DNA from: Pseudoglutamicibacter cumminsii
GTDB taxonomy: Bacteria; Actinomycetota; Actinomycetes; Actinomycetales; Micrococcaceae
Assembly (NCBI RefSeq): GCF_003143995.1
Contig: NZ_QFWG01000009.1
Span: 32,447 to 96,446 of the forward strand
DNA: 64,000 nucleotides
Reading direction: 5' to 3'
The notes under the pieces are model-generated. The model searched no databases and was not told where the DNA came from. It worked only from the letters and a program-made list of their open reading frames with translations. Shown piece after piece: positions 1 to 9,688 of this stretch. The translations under genes were made by a program, and so were the position numbers. Position 1 is the first letter of the stretch. Each line of letters starts with the position of its first letter.

Positions 1-809
<809 letters not shown>

Positions 810-810
<1 letters not shown>

Positions 811-1223
811 TGATCGGCCGTAACCTGTTGGGGATCCCGGAGACGCGAATCCCTGAGAACCCTGAGTTGGTGGCCCGGTACGATGCGGGCGATGAGGCTG
901 AGGATTTGGTGCGTCAGTTCCCTGCCGAGCAGCTTCCGTGGGCTTTGATGGCTGAGGATGCTGCCGCCGATGGCCGCGACATTGAGGCGTACGCGTTTGC
1001 CCGGGTGGGTTACCACCGTGGTTTGGATGCGTTGCGTCGTGCTGGCTGGAAGGGGCAGGGCCCGGTTCCGTACGAGCACGAACCGAACCGTGGGTTTTTG
1101 CGTTGCTTGTATCAGTTGAAGCTCGCTGCCGAGCGGATTGGTGAAACCGAAGAGGTTCAGCGCATCAGTGATTTCTTGCGCGATTCGGACCCGGAAGCGG
1201 AAGCGAAGCTCGCCGCCAACTAA
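810..1223 (+). CDS. DUF3151 family protein
   Basis: A 137-residue cytosolic protein beginning MIGRNLLGIPETRIP and containing PWALMAEDAAADGRDIEAYAFARVGYHRGLDALRRAGW in its middle part, which is typical of DUF3151, a family of unknown function in actinobacteria. The start at 810 is chosen because it overlaps the fba stop as TAATG; an upstream in-frame ATG at 771 lies inside fba. Its conserved place directly behind fba suggests co-expression with the aldolase. No catalytic motif is visible. Confidence 0.9.
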
Positions 1224-1237
1224 CCCCCTTTTTTAAC

Positions 1238-1307
1238 CTTCGGCATCAAAATTGCTGCAAATTTATGCGAGAGCATTAATTTTTTTACAGCAATTTTGAT
1301 GCCGAAG
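1238..1307. terminator. Long perfect inverted repeat between convergent genes
   Basis: A 20-bp arm (1238-1257, CTTCGGCATCAAAATTGCTG) is repeated exactly in inverted form at 1288-1307, around a 30-nt AT-rich loop. It separates DUF3151 (+) from the acyl-CoA dehydrogenase (-), so a two-way terminator is likely. No U-run follows either arm directly; T-rich stretches lie at 1228-1234 and in the loop. Confidence 0.6.
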
Positions 1308-1357
1308 ATGTTTAAACCGCGGTTTCGCGCCGCTTGCGGCGCGTCCGCACCGCCCCG

Positions 1358-2584
1358 CTAGCTTGCGAAGGCGCTGATGCCCGTGAGCTTTTCACCCAGG
1401 ATCAGCGTGTGCACCTCGTCGGTGCCTTCATAGGTGCGCACCGACTCGAGGTTGTTCGCGTGCCGCAGCGGCGAATAATCCAACGTGATCCCGTTACCGC
1501 CGCACACCGTGCGCGCCTCCCGCGCAATCTCGATCGCGGTCTTGACGTTCGCGAGCTTCGCAACCGAAATCTGGTGGAACTCCAACGTCCCCTCATCCTT
1601 CGCGCGCCCCAACTGCAACGCCAACAGCTGGCCCTTATTCAGCTCGACCGTCATCCGCGCGAGCTTCTCCTGCGTCAACTGGAACGCCGCCAACGGCCGC
1701 CCAAACTGTTCACGCTCCAACGCATACCCCAGCGCCGCCTCAATCGAATCCCGCGCAGCCCCCATCGCGCCCCACGCGATCCCGTACCGCGCCTCATTCA
1801 AGCACGCGAGCGGCCCACTCAACCCCTGAGCCCCCGGAAGCACCGCATCCGGGCCAAGCCGCACCCCATCCAGGGTGATGTCGCACTGCAACGAAGCACG
1901 CATCGAAAGCTTCTGCGTGATCGGCGTCGCCACAAACCCTTCCGAATCAGTCGGCACAATGAACCCGCGCACCATCGAATCAACGCCCGGCTTCACACGG
2001 GACTCATCCAAAACGCCAGCGGCCGCGGCGTCCTCGTTGCTCACATGCGCCCAAATCACGGCAACCTGCGCGATCGACGCCAACCCGATCCACCGCTTAG
2101 CCCCATCCAGGACCCAGTCGCCGTCAACCCAGCGGGCGCGCGTCAGCATCGAAACCGGGTCAGAGCCCGCGGTCGGCTCCGTCAACCCGAAGCAACCGAT
2201 CACCTCACCCGCGGCCATCCGTGGAAGCCACTGCTGCTTCTGCTCCTCGGAACCGTGCTTATAGATCGCCGACATCGCGAGCGAACCCTGCACCGAAACC
2301 ACAGTGCGCAAACCGGAATCCCCGGCTTCAAGCTCCTGCATCGCAAGCCCATACTCGACTGCGGACCGCCCCGCGCACCCGTAGCCGCTCAAGTGCATCC
2401 CGAACAGCCCCTCCGCCGCCATCTTCGGCAGCAACTCAACCGGAAGCGTCGCGGAATCGAACCAGTCGGCGATGTGCGGCCGGATCTCGGCGTCCACAAA
2501 CGCCGCCACGCGATCGCGGGTCTCGCGCTCGGTTTCGCTAAGCATCCCGTCGATGTTCATGAGGTCTGTCCGGTTGCGTGGCAT
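1358..2584 (-). CDS. Acyl-CoA dehydrogenase, glutaryl-CoA dehydrogenase type
   Basis: FAD-dependent dehydrogenase of about 408 residues. Glutaryl-CoA dehydrogenases oxidise and decarboxylate glutaryl-CoA to crotonyl-CoA, passing electrons to ETF. Family marks are GCFGLTEPTAGSDP (FAD/substrate loop), ARYGIAWGAMGAA, REQFGRPLAAFQLTQEKLA and, near the end, RTYEGTDEVHTLILG, where the Glu is the catalytic base. The longer frame starts at 2617, but ATG 2584 is preferred because it has a GGAAGGGAA ribosome site just upstream. It faces away from the CoA transferase and permease genes, whose predicted roles match. Isobutyryl- or other short-chain acyl-CoA dehydrogenases are the alternatives. Confidence 0.85.
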   Translation of the reverse strand: MPRNRTDLMNIDGMLSETERETRDRVAAFVDAEIRPHIADWFDSATLPVELLPKMAAEGLFGMHLSGYGCAGRSAVEYGLAMQELEAGDSGLRTVVSVQGSLAMSAIYKHGSEEQKQQWLPRMAAGEVIGCFGLTEPTAGSDPVSMLTRARWVDGDWVLDGAKRWIGLASIAQVAVIWAHVSNEDAAAAGVLDESRVKPGVDSMVRGFIVPTDSEGFVATPITQKLSMRASLQCDITLDGVRLGPDAVLPGAQGLSGPLACLNEARYGIAWGAMGAARDSIEAALGYALEREQFGRPLAAFQLTQEKLARMTVELNKGQLLALQLGRAKDEGTLEFHQISVAKLANVKTAIEIAREARTVCGGNGITLDYSPLRHANNLESVRTYEGTDEVHTLILGEKLTGISAFAS

Positions 2585-2910
2585 GGGTTCCCTTCCGTGA
2601 TGATGCCGATGCGGCACGTGCTACGCCGCGGCCGTTGCGTTCGTGGTTGGTTGCGTTGGTGGTCAGCGCACGATGCGGCCCTAACGCAAGCAGGTCTGTT
2701 GCGTGGGTCACACCCTAGGCTCCATCTTGCCACCGGATGGTGCGCGGCGGAAAGCTGAAGCGGGCTCGCGCGGCGGAAAGCTGAGGCCGGGGTGCGCCGC
2801 TGGCGCCCGTGCCCGCGGTCTCGGCACGGCAGTCGCGTTCGCACCCCTCTCGCCGCGCGCCGACCTAAACTCCGTCAAGATTCTGGACAGCTCGGGTTCG
2901 CCGTGATGTC
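2585..2910. other. Divergent intergenic region
   Basis: No gene is seen in this stretch of about 330 bases between the divergent dehydrogenase and CoA transferase. It contains a 17-bp direct repeat, GCGCGGCGGAAAGCTGA, at 2742-2758 and 2768-2784 (26-bp period). Promoters for both directions must lie here; a possible -10 (TAAACT) for the right-hand gene lies near 2867. Confidence 0.5.
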
Positions 2911-2928
2911 ATGTGACTATGCTCACAT
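2911..2928. promoter_or_regulatory. Palindromic operator of CRP/GlxR type
   Basis: ATGTGA - 6 bases - TCACAT is a perfect inverted repeat and matches the TGTGA-N6-TCACA half-sites bound by CRP-family regulators such as actinobacterial GlxR. The central bases differ slightly from the GlxR consensus. It covers the possible GTG (2913) and ATG (2919) starts of the CoA transferase, so a bound protein would block initiation of transcription or elongation. Confidence 0.6.
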
Positions 2929-4115
2929 CAGGTGTAGGTCAGGTTCTGGGCCGCGACGCGGCCCAGAATGTAGGTCAGGTTCAGGGCCCTCTGGAGGGTC
3001 TCGTCGTCGCGGATTTCACCCGTATTCTTGCGGGTCCGTACGCGACGATGCTTCTCGCTGACCTCGGCGCGACCGTCATCAAGGTTGAGTCTCCCAGCGG
3101 TGACGACACCCGCACGTGGCAACCCCCGGCCCGCGACGGCGAAGCCACCTACTACCTGGGCGTCAACCGCAACAAGCATGCAATCGCCCTGAACCTCAAA
3201 GACCAACACGACCTCGAAACCGCCCACCGCATCGTCGCCAAAGCCGACGTTTTCATGGAGAATTTCCGTCCCGGCGGCCTCAAGCAATTCGGCCTCGACC
3301 CGCAGAGCGTCCGAGACAAGCACCCGCACGTCGTCCACGCGAGCATCACGGGTTTCGGTTCCCGCGGTGGCGCGGACATGCCCGGCTACGACCTGTTGGC
3401 TCAAGCGACCTCGGGCTTCATGTCCCTCACCGGCGAACCTGACGGCGACCCGCAGCGCGGCGGCGTCGCGATCTTCGACATCATGGCCGGCCTTCACGCA
3501 GCCGTCGGCGTCCTTGCCGCCCTCCGCCAGCGCGAACACACGGGCCGCGGCCAGCACATCGAAGTCAACCTCCTGAGTTCCGCGCTGTCGGGGCTGGCGA
3601 ATCAAACCTCGGGCTTCGTCGGCGCGGGCGCGGTCCCGTTCCGCATGGGCAACGACCACCCGAGCCTGTTCCCGTACGGCCCGTTCATGTGCGCCGACCG
3701 GCATGTGGTGATTTGCGTAGGCAACGACCGCCAGTTCACGCTGCTCGCCAAGGTGCTCGGCGCGCCAGAGCTCGCGGAGAACGAGGATTACGCAACGATG
3801 CCCGCCCGCAACCGCAACCGTGCTGCGTTGCGCCCCCTGCTTGAACAGCAGCTCGCCCGCGCCACGGCCGACGAGTGGGCCGCAACCTTCCGCGAGGTAG
3901 GGCTGCCGGCGTCGCCGATCCTTGGGGTCGACGAGGGTGTTGCTTTCGCTGATTCGCTCGGCTTGGACCCGGTGATGACGCCGGAAGGCAATCCCGATGG
4001 GGTGCCTACGGTGCGTACGCCGCTGTGGCTTTCAGACGCGGAGCCTGCATATCGCAAGGAGCCGCCACGGATAGATGAGGATCGTGATGCAATCTTGGCG
4101 TGGCTCAAAGACTAG
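2919..4115 (+). CDS. Family III CoA transferase, glutarate-CoA transferase type
   Basis: Class III (CaiB/BaiF, formyl-CoA transferase fold) enzyme of about 398 residues that moves CoA between carboxylic acids. The run LEGLVVADFTRILAGPYATM, the GDDTRTW segment and YYLGVNRNKHAIALNLKD closely resemble my recollection of the succinate/hydroxymethylglutarate CoA transferase (SUGCT) that acts on glutarate. The catalytic Asp of the family should be the Asp in GGADMPGYDLLAQATSG. The start is uncertain: ATG 2919 or GTG 2913 both lie under a palindromic operator, and the first 30 residues are encoded by a direct repeat. It overlaps the next gene by 29 bases. Confidence 0.85.
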   Translation: MLTSGVGQVLGRDAAQNVGQVQGPLEGLVVADFTRILAGPYATMLLADLGATVIKVESPSGDDTRTWQPPARDGEATYYLGVNRNKHAIALNLKDQHDLETAHRIVAKADVFMENFRPGGLKQFGLDPQSVRDKHPHVVHASITGFGSRGGADMPGYDLLAQATSGFMSLTGEPDGDPQRGGVAIFDIMAGLHAAVGVLAALRQREHTGRGQHIEVNLLSSALSGLANQTSGFVGAGAVPFRMGNDHPSLFPYGPFMCADRHVVICVGNDRQFTLLAKVLGAPELAENEDYATMPARNRNRAALRPLLEQQLARATADEWAATFREVGLPASPILGVDEGVAFADSLGLDPVMTPEGNPDGVPTVRTPLWLSDAEPAYRKEPPRIDEDRDAILAWLKD

Positions 4116-5523
4116 CCGCGCCACAGATAAGCCGGCGCCGGAACGCACGCGGCAAGCCCGTAAAGCGGGTTTCGCGGCGTTCATCGGCACGACCATCGAA
4201 TGGTACGACTTCTACACGTATTCAACCGCGGCCGCTCTCGTCCTGGGGCCGCTGTTTTTCCCGGGGGAGCTCGGTGTCCTCGCGTCTTTCGCGACGTTCT
4301 GGGCTGGCTTCCTCGCCCGCCCGCTCGGCGGCGTGATCTTCGGCCACTGGGGTGACACGTTTGGCCGCAAGAACGCCCTCATCACAACGCTGTTGCTCAT
4401 GGGCGGGTGCACTACCGCGATCGGTTTGCTTCCAACCTACGACGTGGTGGGCTGGTGGGCGCCGGTAGCCCTGGTTGTTCTGCGGCTGGTGCAGGGCGTT
4501 GCGATGGGCGGCGAATGGGGCGGTGCCGTGGTGCTCGCCGCGGAGCACGCCCCTGGCAACCGGGGGATTCTGTATGCTGCGTTCGCGCAACAAGGCTCCC
4601 CGGCGGGCAACCTGTGCGCCTCCGGTATGTGGCTTCTGGTTGCGATGCTTCCCGACGACGCGTTCTTCACGTGGGGCTGGCGCATCCCGTTCCTGGTTTC
4701 TGCCGCACTCGTGGCGATAGGCCTGTGGATCAGGGTTTCCGTCGAGGAATCCCCGGCGATGATGCGCGGCAACCTCCACCGCCACGATGACGACCTCAAC
4801 GCCGCTCCCGCCCGCGCCTCACGCGCCGGCAAGTCGGCTGCCTCCGCCGCCACCGCAACCAAGCCTGCACCAGACCGCAACAAGCGCGCTCGCCGCGAGG
4901 CCCCCATCGTGACTTTGTTCCGGGAGCATAAGGCGATGGTTCTCTGGGGCGTGGGCGCGAGTGTTTTGGCGACCACGGTCACGTATTTCAAGGCCACGCT
5001 CGCGCTGTCGTGGGCCACGGATGCGGGCTTGTTCACGCGGCAGGGTTTCCTTGCTATGGTCACGGCGGCTTTGGTGGTTCAGTTCTGTGTTCAGCCGCTG
5101 GGTGCTCTGTTGGTGCATCGTGCGAAGGAGCGCGGCCGCGTCCGCCGTACGGTCGCCGCGATGCTGATCCCTGAGATCGTGTTGCTCCCGCTCATGTTCG
5201 TTCTGATCAGCACGGGCAACCCTGCGCTTGCGGTCACAGGGATTTTCGCGGTCACGATCCCGCACGCGCTGTATTTCTCGGCGCTCGCGGGCTTGCTCTC
5301 GGAGTCATTCCCGCCCGAGGTCCGGTACACGGGCATTTCGTTGAGCTATCAGGTCGCCTCGTCGGTGTTCTCGGGTTCGGCGCCGCTCATCGGGTCCGCG
5401 ATGCTCACGATGACCAGCGGGCACATCTGGCCTGTTGCTGTGATGGCGTCGTCGTTCGCCGTGTTGACGTTGGTTTCGGCTCTCAAGCTGTGTGGGTCTG
5501 GGATTGATAGAATCAGCGAGTAA
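4087..5523 (+). CDS. MFS transporter, metabolite:H+ symporter (MHS) family
   Basis: A 12-helix permease of about 478 residues. The opening TTIEWYDFYTYSTAAALVLGP and LARPLGGVIFGHWGDTFGRKNALITTLLLMGG are hallmark MHS sequences (proline/betaine, alpha-ketoglutarate, shikimate porters). The loop between helices 6 and 7 is long, Ala- and Lys/Arg-rich. ATG 4087 is chosen over 4075 because GATGAGG stands at a proper distance before it. It overlaps the CoA transferase, so both are probably translated together; import of a dicarboxylate such as glutarate is the inference from context. Confidence 0.85.
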   Translation: MQSWRGSKTSRATDKPAPERTRQARKAGFAAFIGTTIEWYDFYTYSTAAALVLGPLFFPGELGVLASFATFWAGFLARPLGGVIFGHWGDTFGRKNALITTLLLMGGCTTAIGLLPTYDVVGWWAPVALVVLRLVQGVAMGGEWGGAVVLAAEHAPGNRGILYAAFAQQGSPAGNLCASGMWLLVAMLPDDAFFTWGWRIPFLVSAALVAIGLWIRVSVEESPAMMRGNLHRHDDDLNAAPARASRAGKSAASAATATKPAPDRNKRARREAPIVTLFREHKAMVLWGVGASVLATTVTYFKATLALSWATDAGLFTRQGFLAMVTAALVVQFCVQPLGALLVHRAKERGRVRRTVAAMLIPEIVLLPLMFVLISTGNPALAVTGIFAVTIPHALYFSALAGLLSESFPPEVRYTGISLSYQVASSVFSGSAPLIGSAMLTMTSGHIWPVAVMASSFAVLTLVSALKLCGSGIDRISE

Positions 5524-5580
5524 GACCCTCAGTCGAAAGCGCGCGCTGGAGCGTGCGCCGACGATGAGGGTGTTTCCCTG
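5524..5580 (+). terminator. Structured region after MHS permease gene
   Basis: ACCCTCAGTCG pairs imperfectly with CGACGATGAGGGT (5524-5572), with a smaller inner GC-rich hairpin, and a short T-rich tail follows. It may end the glutarate-type operon before purA or form part of the purA leader. Confidence 0.4.
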
Positions 5581-5618
5581 CCAACGCACTAGAGCACATG
5601 TGCGCGAGGAGTAGATGC

Positions 5619-6920
5619 ATGCCGGCCGTCGTTATTGTTGGCGCCCAGTGGGGCGATGAAGGCAAAGGCAAAGCAACCGACCTGCTAGGTGGTCGTGTTG
5701 ATTACGTTGTGAAGCCGAATGGCGGTAACAACGCGGGCCACACCGTTGTGGTGGGTGGTGAAAAGTATGAGCTCAAGCTCATCCCGGCAGGTATTTTGGC
5801 CCCGAACGTGATCCCTGTTTTGGGTAACGGTTGCGTTGTGAACCTTGAGGCGCTCTTCGAGGAGATCGATGCGCTTGAGGCCCGCGGCGCTGACACGTCG
5901 CGTTTGCGTGTTTCCGCGAACGCCCACTTGGTGGCCCCGTACCACCAGACGCTGGATAAGGTTACGGAACGCTTCTTGGGTAAGCGCGCGATCGGCACCA
6001 CTGGCCGCGGCATCGGCCCAACCTACATGGATAAGATCGGCCGCCTCGGCATCCGTGTCCAGGACATCTTCGACGAATCGATCCTGCGTCAGAAGATCGA
6101 GGGCTCGCTGCGCCAGAAGAACGAACTCCTGGTCAAGGTGTATAACCGCCGCGCGGTGACGGTCGAGGAGATCGTCGAATACTTCCTGAGCTTCGCTGAC
6201 CGCTTGCGCCCGATGGTGATCGACGCTGAGCTCGAACTCAATAAGGCGCTCGATGAGGGCAAGGTCGTCCTCATGGAGGGCGGTCAGGCAACGTTCTTGG
6301 ACGTCGACCACGGAACCTATCCGTTTGTGACCTCTTCGAACCCGACCGCCGGCGGCGCGTCCGTGGGTGCGGGCATCGGCCCGACCCGCATCCAGCGTTC
6401 GATCGGCATCATCAAGGCCTACACGACCCGCGTGGGTGCCGGCCCGTTCCCGACCGAGCTGTTCGACGACATGGGCGAACGCCTGCGCACCGTGGGTGGC
6501 GAGTTCGGCGTCAACACTGGCCGTCCGCGCCGCACCGGCTGGTACGACGCCGTGATGGCTCGCTACGCGTCCCGCGTCAACGGCTTCACCGACTACTTCC
6601 TGACCAAACTCGACGTTTTGACCGGCATCGAGAAGATCCCTGTGTGCGTCGCGTACGACGTCGACGGCGTGCGCCACGACGAAGTCCCGATGACGCAGTC
6701 GGAATTCCACCACGCTAAGCCGATCTTCGAATACTTCGACGGCTGGACCGAGGACATTTCGAGCGCCCGCACGCTCGATGACCTCCCGGAAAACGCGCGT
6801 AAGTACGTCAAGGCGCTCGAGGAGATGTCGGGCTGCCGCTTCTCCACGATCGGCGTGGGTCCGGACCGTGACGCGACCATCGTCGTGCGCGACCTGATCG
6901 GCCCGGTTGAGGACAACTGA
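5619..6920 (+). CDS. purA: Adenylosuccinate synthetase
   Basis: A 433-residue GTP-dependent enzyme that joins IMP and aspartate to adenylosuccinate, the first committed AMP step. The N-terminal P-loop-like [11 protein letters not shown], the [11 protein letters not shown]-binding stretch, [14 protein letters not shown], and GVGPDRD near the C-terminus are all present, and length is standard. ATG 5619 is chosen because GAGGAG lies 7 bases upstream; the open frame extends further to 5598 but without support. The gene stands alone in its transcription direction between the permease and the amidase genes. Confidence 0.98.
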   Translation: MPAVVIVGAQWGDEGKGKATDLLGGRVDYVVKPNGGNNAGHTVVVGGEKYELKLIPAGILAPNVIPVLGNGCVVNLEALFEEIDALEARGADTSRLRVSANAHLVAPYHQTLDKVTERFLGKRAIGTTGRGIGPTYMDKIGRLGIRVQDIFDESILRQKIEGSLRQKNELLVKVYNRRAVTVEEIVEYFLSFADRLRPMVIDAELELNKALDEGKVVLMEGGQATFLDVDHGTYPFVTSSNPTAGGASVGAGIGPTRIQRSIGIIKAYTTRVGAGPFPTELFDDMGERLRTVGGEFGVNTGRPRRTGWYDAVMARYASRVNGFTDYFLTKLDVLTGIEKIPVCVAYDVDGVRHDEVPMTQSEFHHAKPIFEYFDGWTEDISSARTLDDLPENARKYVKALEEMSGCRFSTIGVGPDRDATIVVRDLIGPVEDN

Positions 6921-6963
6921 CCCCATCGGGTCTTGAAAAAGACCGTTACTAACATGTGAAGCC

Positions 6964-6995
6964 AGCGTGCATAGAGCGTTTGTTCTATGCACGCT
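6964..6995 (+). terminator. Hairpin after purA
   Basis: AGCGTGCATAGA (6964-6975) and its exact inverse TCTATGCACGCT (6984-6995) flank an 8-nt loop. Only a weak T-rich tail follows (GTGCTTT). It is the probable transcription end of purA. Confidence 0.65.
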
Positions 6996-7061
6996 GTGCT
7001 TTACCCCTGAGTGTGTAGAGTAGGCCTCACACCGCTTGTTGCAGACAGCAAGGAGAACGCG

Positions 7062-7862
7062 ATGAAGATTTCCGTTGGCCAGTTCAGCCCGACCGCCGAT
7101 GTCTTCGAGAACCTCGAAACACTGGATAAGTTGGCGCGGCAGGCCGCCTCTGAGAAGGCGGACATGATCGTGTTCCCAGAGGAATCGATGCTGTCGCTGG
7201 TTCAGGCTGGCGATGATTTCGCTGACCTTGTTGAGAAGGGCTGGGAGCGTTTCGCCCGCCAGGTTGGCCTGATCGCGGCGAGCCACGGCATCGCTGTTGT
7301 GGTGGGCGGCTATGAACCGAATGAGAACGGCAAGCCGTACAACACGCTTCTGGCTGTGGATGCGCATGGCGCGGAGCTAGAGACGTACCGCAAGATCCAC
7401 TTGTATGACGCGTTCACGTTCAAGGAATCGAACCGTATTTCGGCTGGCGACCCGTCCCAGGTTGCGACGTTCAAGTACGGGAACCTGACGTTCGGAATGA
7501 TGACGTGCTACGACGTCCGTTTCCCTGAGCTCGCCCGCAACCTCGCCCTGGCTGGCGCTGATGTTCTGCTGGTTCCGGCTGCGTGGTACAAGGGCGAGAA
7601 CAAGATTGACCACTGGCAGACGCTTCTGAAGGCTCGGGCCGTGGAGAACACGGTGTGGGTTGTCGCCGCCGGTACGGCGTCGAATCAGACGATCGGCTAC
7701 TCGGTCATTCTGGATCCGTTGGCGCAGCCTGTCGCTTACCTCGAGGACGAGCCGTACGGCTTGGTCACGGGCAAGGTCGGCCGCAAGAAGCTCAAGAACG
7801 TGCGCGAATACTTGCCGGTTCTTGAGAACCGCCGCCTAGGGGTCGATGCGCCAAAGGCCTGA
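7062..7862 (+). CDS. Carbon-nitrogen hydrolase (nitrilase superfamily amidase)
   Basis: A 266-residue cytosolic amidase of the nitrilase fold. The catalytic triad is visible: Glu in VFPEESM, Lys in YRKIHLYDAF, and Cys in MTCYDVRFPELAR. The CYDVRFPELAR form resembles the Nit1/Nit2 branch (deaminated glutathione amidase, omega-amidase), but the exact substrate cannot be told. ATG 7062 is preferred, with AAGGAG 7 bases upstream; the open frame reaches 7011. It stands alone with a terminator on both sides. Confidence 0.88.
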   Translation: MKISVGQFSPTADVFENLETLDKLARQAASEKADMIVFPEESMLSLVQAGDDFADLVEKGWERFARQVGLIAASHGIAVVVGGYEPNENGKPYNTLLAVDAHGAELETYRKIHLYDAFTFKESNRISAGDPSQVATFKYGNLTFGMMTCYDVRFPELARNLALAGADVLLVPAAWYKGENKIDHWQTLLKARAVENTVWVVAAGTASNQTIGYSVILDPLAQPVAYLEDEPYGLVTGKVGRKKLKNVREYLPVLENRRLGVDAPKA

Positions 7863-7883
7863 TCGCTGACCACAGGCTTGATT

Positions 7884-7934
7884 GCTGACCGCGGGCTAGC
7901 CGCGGCGTCGGCCTGCCCGGCCCGCGGGGTCAGC
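7884..7934. terminator. Two-way hairpin between amidase and corA
   Basis: GCTGACCGCGGGC (7884-7896) pairs with GCCCGC-GG-GGTCAGC (7920-7934) with a 2-base bulge. It sits between convergent genes and probably ends both. Confidence 0.5.
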
Positions 7935-7969
7935 TGGCTTAAGGACTCAGCGCCGCGCGGGCGGCGCCG

Positions 7970-9076
7970 CTACATCCAGTCTTTCTTTTTGAAGACGATG
8001 AACAGGAACGCCGCGAACCCGAACATCGCTGCGAGCGCGAGCGGGTAGCCGAAGCTCCATTCGAGTTCGGGCATGTTGGTGAAGTTCATGCCGTAGATCG
8101 CGCCGATGAGCGTGGGCGCAAAGATGATAGCCGCCCAGCCGGAGATCTTCTTCATGTCTTCGTTTTGCCGCTGCGAAACGAGCGTCGCATTGACCTGCAG
8201 GATCTGGTTCAGAGCGTCGCGTAGTTCGGCGATGTCCGGGATGATCTGTGATAAGTGGTCGGAGACGTCGTCGAGGTACATCCGCAGTTCGGCGTCGGTC
8301 CCGTACCGGGTAGTACCGATCAACAGGCGGCGGATCACGGTCGCCAAGCCGTTAGACATTTGGCGTAGCTCGATGATCTCGCGGGACAAGCGGTAAATGC
8401 GCTCGGCAGCCGCAGGGTCACCTGAGAACACCTGCCGCTCAATTTCCTCTTTGTCAGTCTCGAGGCCACGCAGCACGGGGCCGTATCCGTCAACAACCGC
8501 ATCGAGCACTGCGTGCAACACGGCTTCAGGGCCGTGCTGGAGGAGCTCGTTTTGTTCGCCGAAGCGGTGCTCAAGCCGGAAGCCTTTCGCCTGCCACGCA
8601 CGCACCGCCGCCTGGTCCTGACACAGAACCGCCACCTGGTTGCCTCGCATCAAGAGGTTGAACTCGCCGAACACGACCTCTTCGATGTCGTCCTGATACG
8701 CGACGGAGTGGGTCACGACGAACAAGGTGTCACCTTGCCGTTCCGCTTTAGCGCGTTGCGACGGCGCCTGCAGATCCTCGAGCAACAGCGGGTGCAGATC
8801 CCAGGCTTCGGCGAGCTCTTCGATCTGCTGATCGGTCGGCTTATCCATCGAGATCACGACGATCTGGTCAGGGTGCTCCTCGGAGTACTTGCCTGCAGTC
8901 TCGATGGTGTGGGCGCCGGTCAGCGGGAACGCGCCTTCGCTGTCGAAAGAGACAGCACGGATGTTGTCCTTCGGCACGTGAGGGGTCCGGGAAGCAACAG
9001 GGGTGCGCTTATGACTCGAACGCCCCGGGAGAGGGGGCAGGCCGAGCTTGGAGCGAATCTTGTTGCGTGCAGACAT
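7970..9076 (-). CDS. corA: CorA-family magnesium/cobalt transporter
   Basis: A 368-residue inner membrane channel for Mg2+ (and Co2+/Ni2+). The long acidic N-terminal cytosolic domain leads to two C-terminal helices, and the family signature YGMNF stands at the end of the first helix (IFAPTLIGAIYGMNFTNMPE). The C-terminus is basic (KKKDWM). The open frame runs to 9166, but ATG 9076 fits the family length. The box CAGAAT lies 6 bases before this ATG, which suggests a leaderless mRNA. Confidence 0.93.
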   Translation of the reverse strand: MSARNKIRSKLGLPPLPGRSSHKRTPVASRTPHVPKDNIRAVSFDSEGAFPLTGAHTIETAGKYSEEHPDQIVVISMDKPTDQQIEELAEAWDLHPLLLEDLQAPSQRAKAERQGDTLFVVTHSVAYQDDIEEVVFGEFNLLMRGNQVAVLCQDQAAVRAWQAKGFRLEHRFGEQNELLQHGPEAVLHAVLDAVVDGYGPVLRGLETDKEEIERQVFSGDPAAAERIYRLSREIIELRQMSNGLATVIRRLLIGTTRYGTDAELRMYLDDVSDHLSQIIPDIAELRDALNQILQVNATLVSQRQNEDMKKISGWAAIIFAPTLIGAIYGMNFTNMPELEWSFGYPLALAAMFGFAAFLFIVFKKKDWM

Positions 9077-9175
9077 GCCTCTATTCTGGCACCAGTTCCG
9101 GCGGTTTCTCGTCAGCACGCCGCACGGTGAGGCCTGCAACACCGACTGTGAACCGCGCCGCGGCAACCGCGGCCG

Positions 9176-9688
9176 TTACGCGCGCAACTGTCGCTTCGAG
9201 GAGATGACCCCGGTGTCGAAGCCTGCGAGGTGGAGCCCGCCGTGGAAGCGTGCGTGCTCGATCTTGATGCACCGGTTCATCACAGCAGCGAGTCCGCCGG
9301 CCTCCGCGATGCGGGCCGCTTCCTCGTTCCACAGGCCGAGCTGCGCCCAGAACACCTTCGCGCCCACGCGCACGGCGTCCTCAGCCACGCTCGGGAGGTC
9401 TTCGTTGCGGCGGAACGCAACCACGACGTCGGGCACCTCTGGCAGGTCATCGAGGCTTGGATAGACCGGCTCACCCAACAGCTCGGTGGCTCGCGGGTTG
9501 ATGAAGTACAGCTTGTACGGCGCGGAAGACTGCAGGTAGGTCGCCACGAAGTACGCGGCACGCGCAGGGTTCGTGGAGGCGCCGACGATCGCAACGCTCT
9601 TCGCGGCACGCAACAGGTTCAGCCGCTGCGGGGCGGACGGGCCAACCCACGTGCTATTCGCTTCAGTAGTGGCGGTTTCGTTGCTCAT
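9176..9688 (-). CDS. CoA-binding domain protein
   Basis: A 170-residue protein with a Rossmann-type CoA-binding fold (SVAIVGASTNPARAAYFVATYL, then KVFWAQLGLWNEEAARIAEAGG and VMNRCIKIEHAR), as in YccU/acyl-CoA synthetase N-domains. Its start overlaps the metY stop (TAATG), so it is the second gene of the SAM-riboswitch-controlled metY operon. Function unknown; the operon suggests a role tied to sulfur amino acid metabolism. Confidence 0.85.
   Translation of the reverse strand: MSNETATTEANSTWVGPSAPQRLNLLRAAKSVAIVGASTNPARAAYFVATYLQSSAPYKLYFINPRATELLGEPVYPSLDDLPEVPDVVVAFRRNEDLPSVAEDAVRVGAKVFWAQLGLWNEEAARIAEAGGLAAVMNRCIKIEHARFHGGLHLAGFDTGVISSKRQLRA

Noticed and set aside
1334..2758. 474-residue open frame on the + strand
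   Set aside because: Arg/Pro/His-rich translation opposite the acyl-CoA dehydrogenase; mirror frame of a high-GC gene.
5685..7367. 560-residue open frame on the - strand
   Set aside because: Antisense of purA and the amidase; no family resemblance and no ribosome site.
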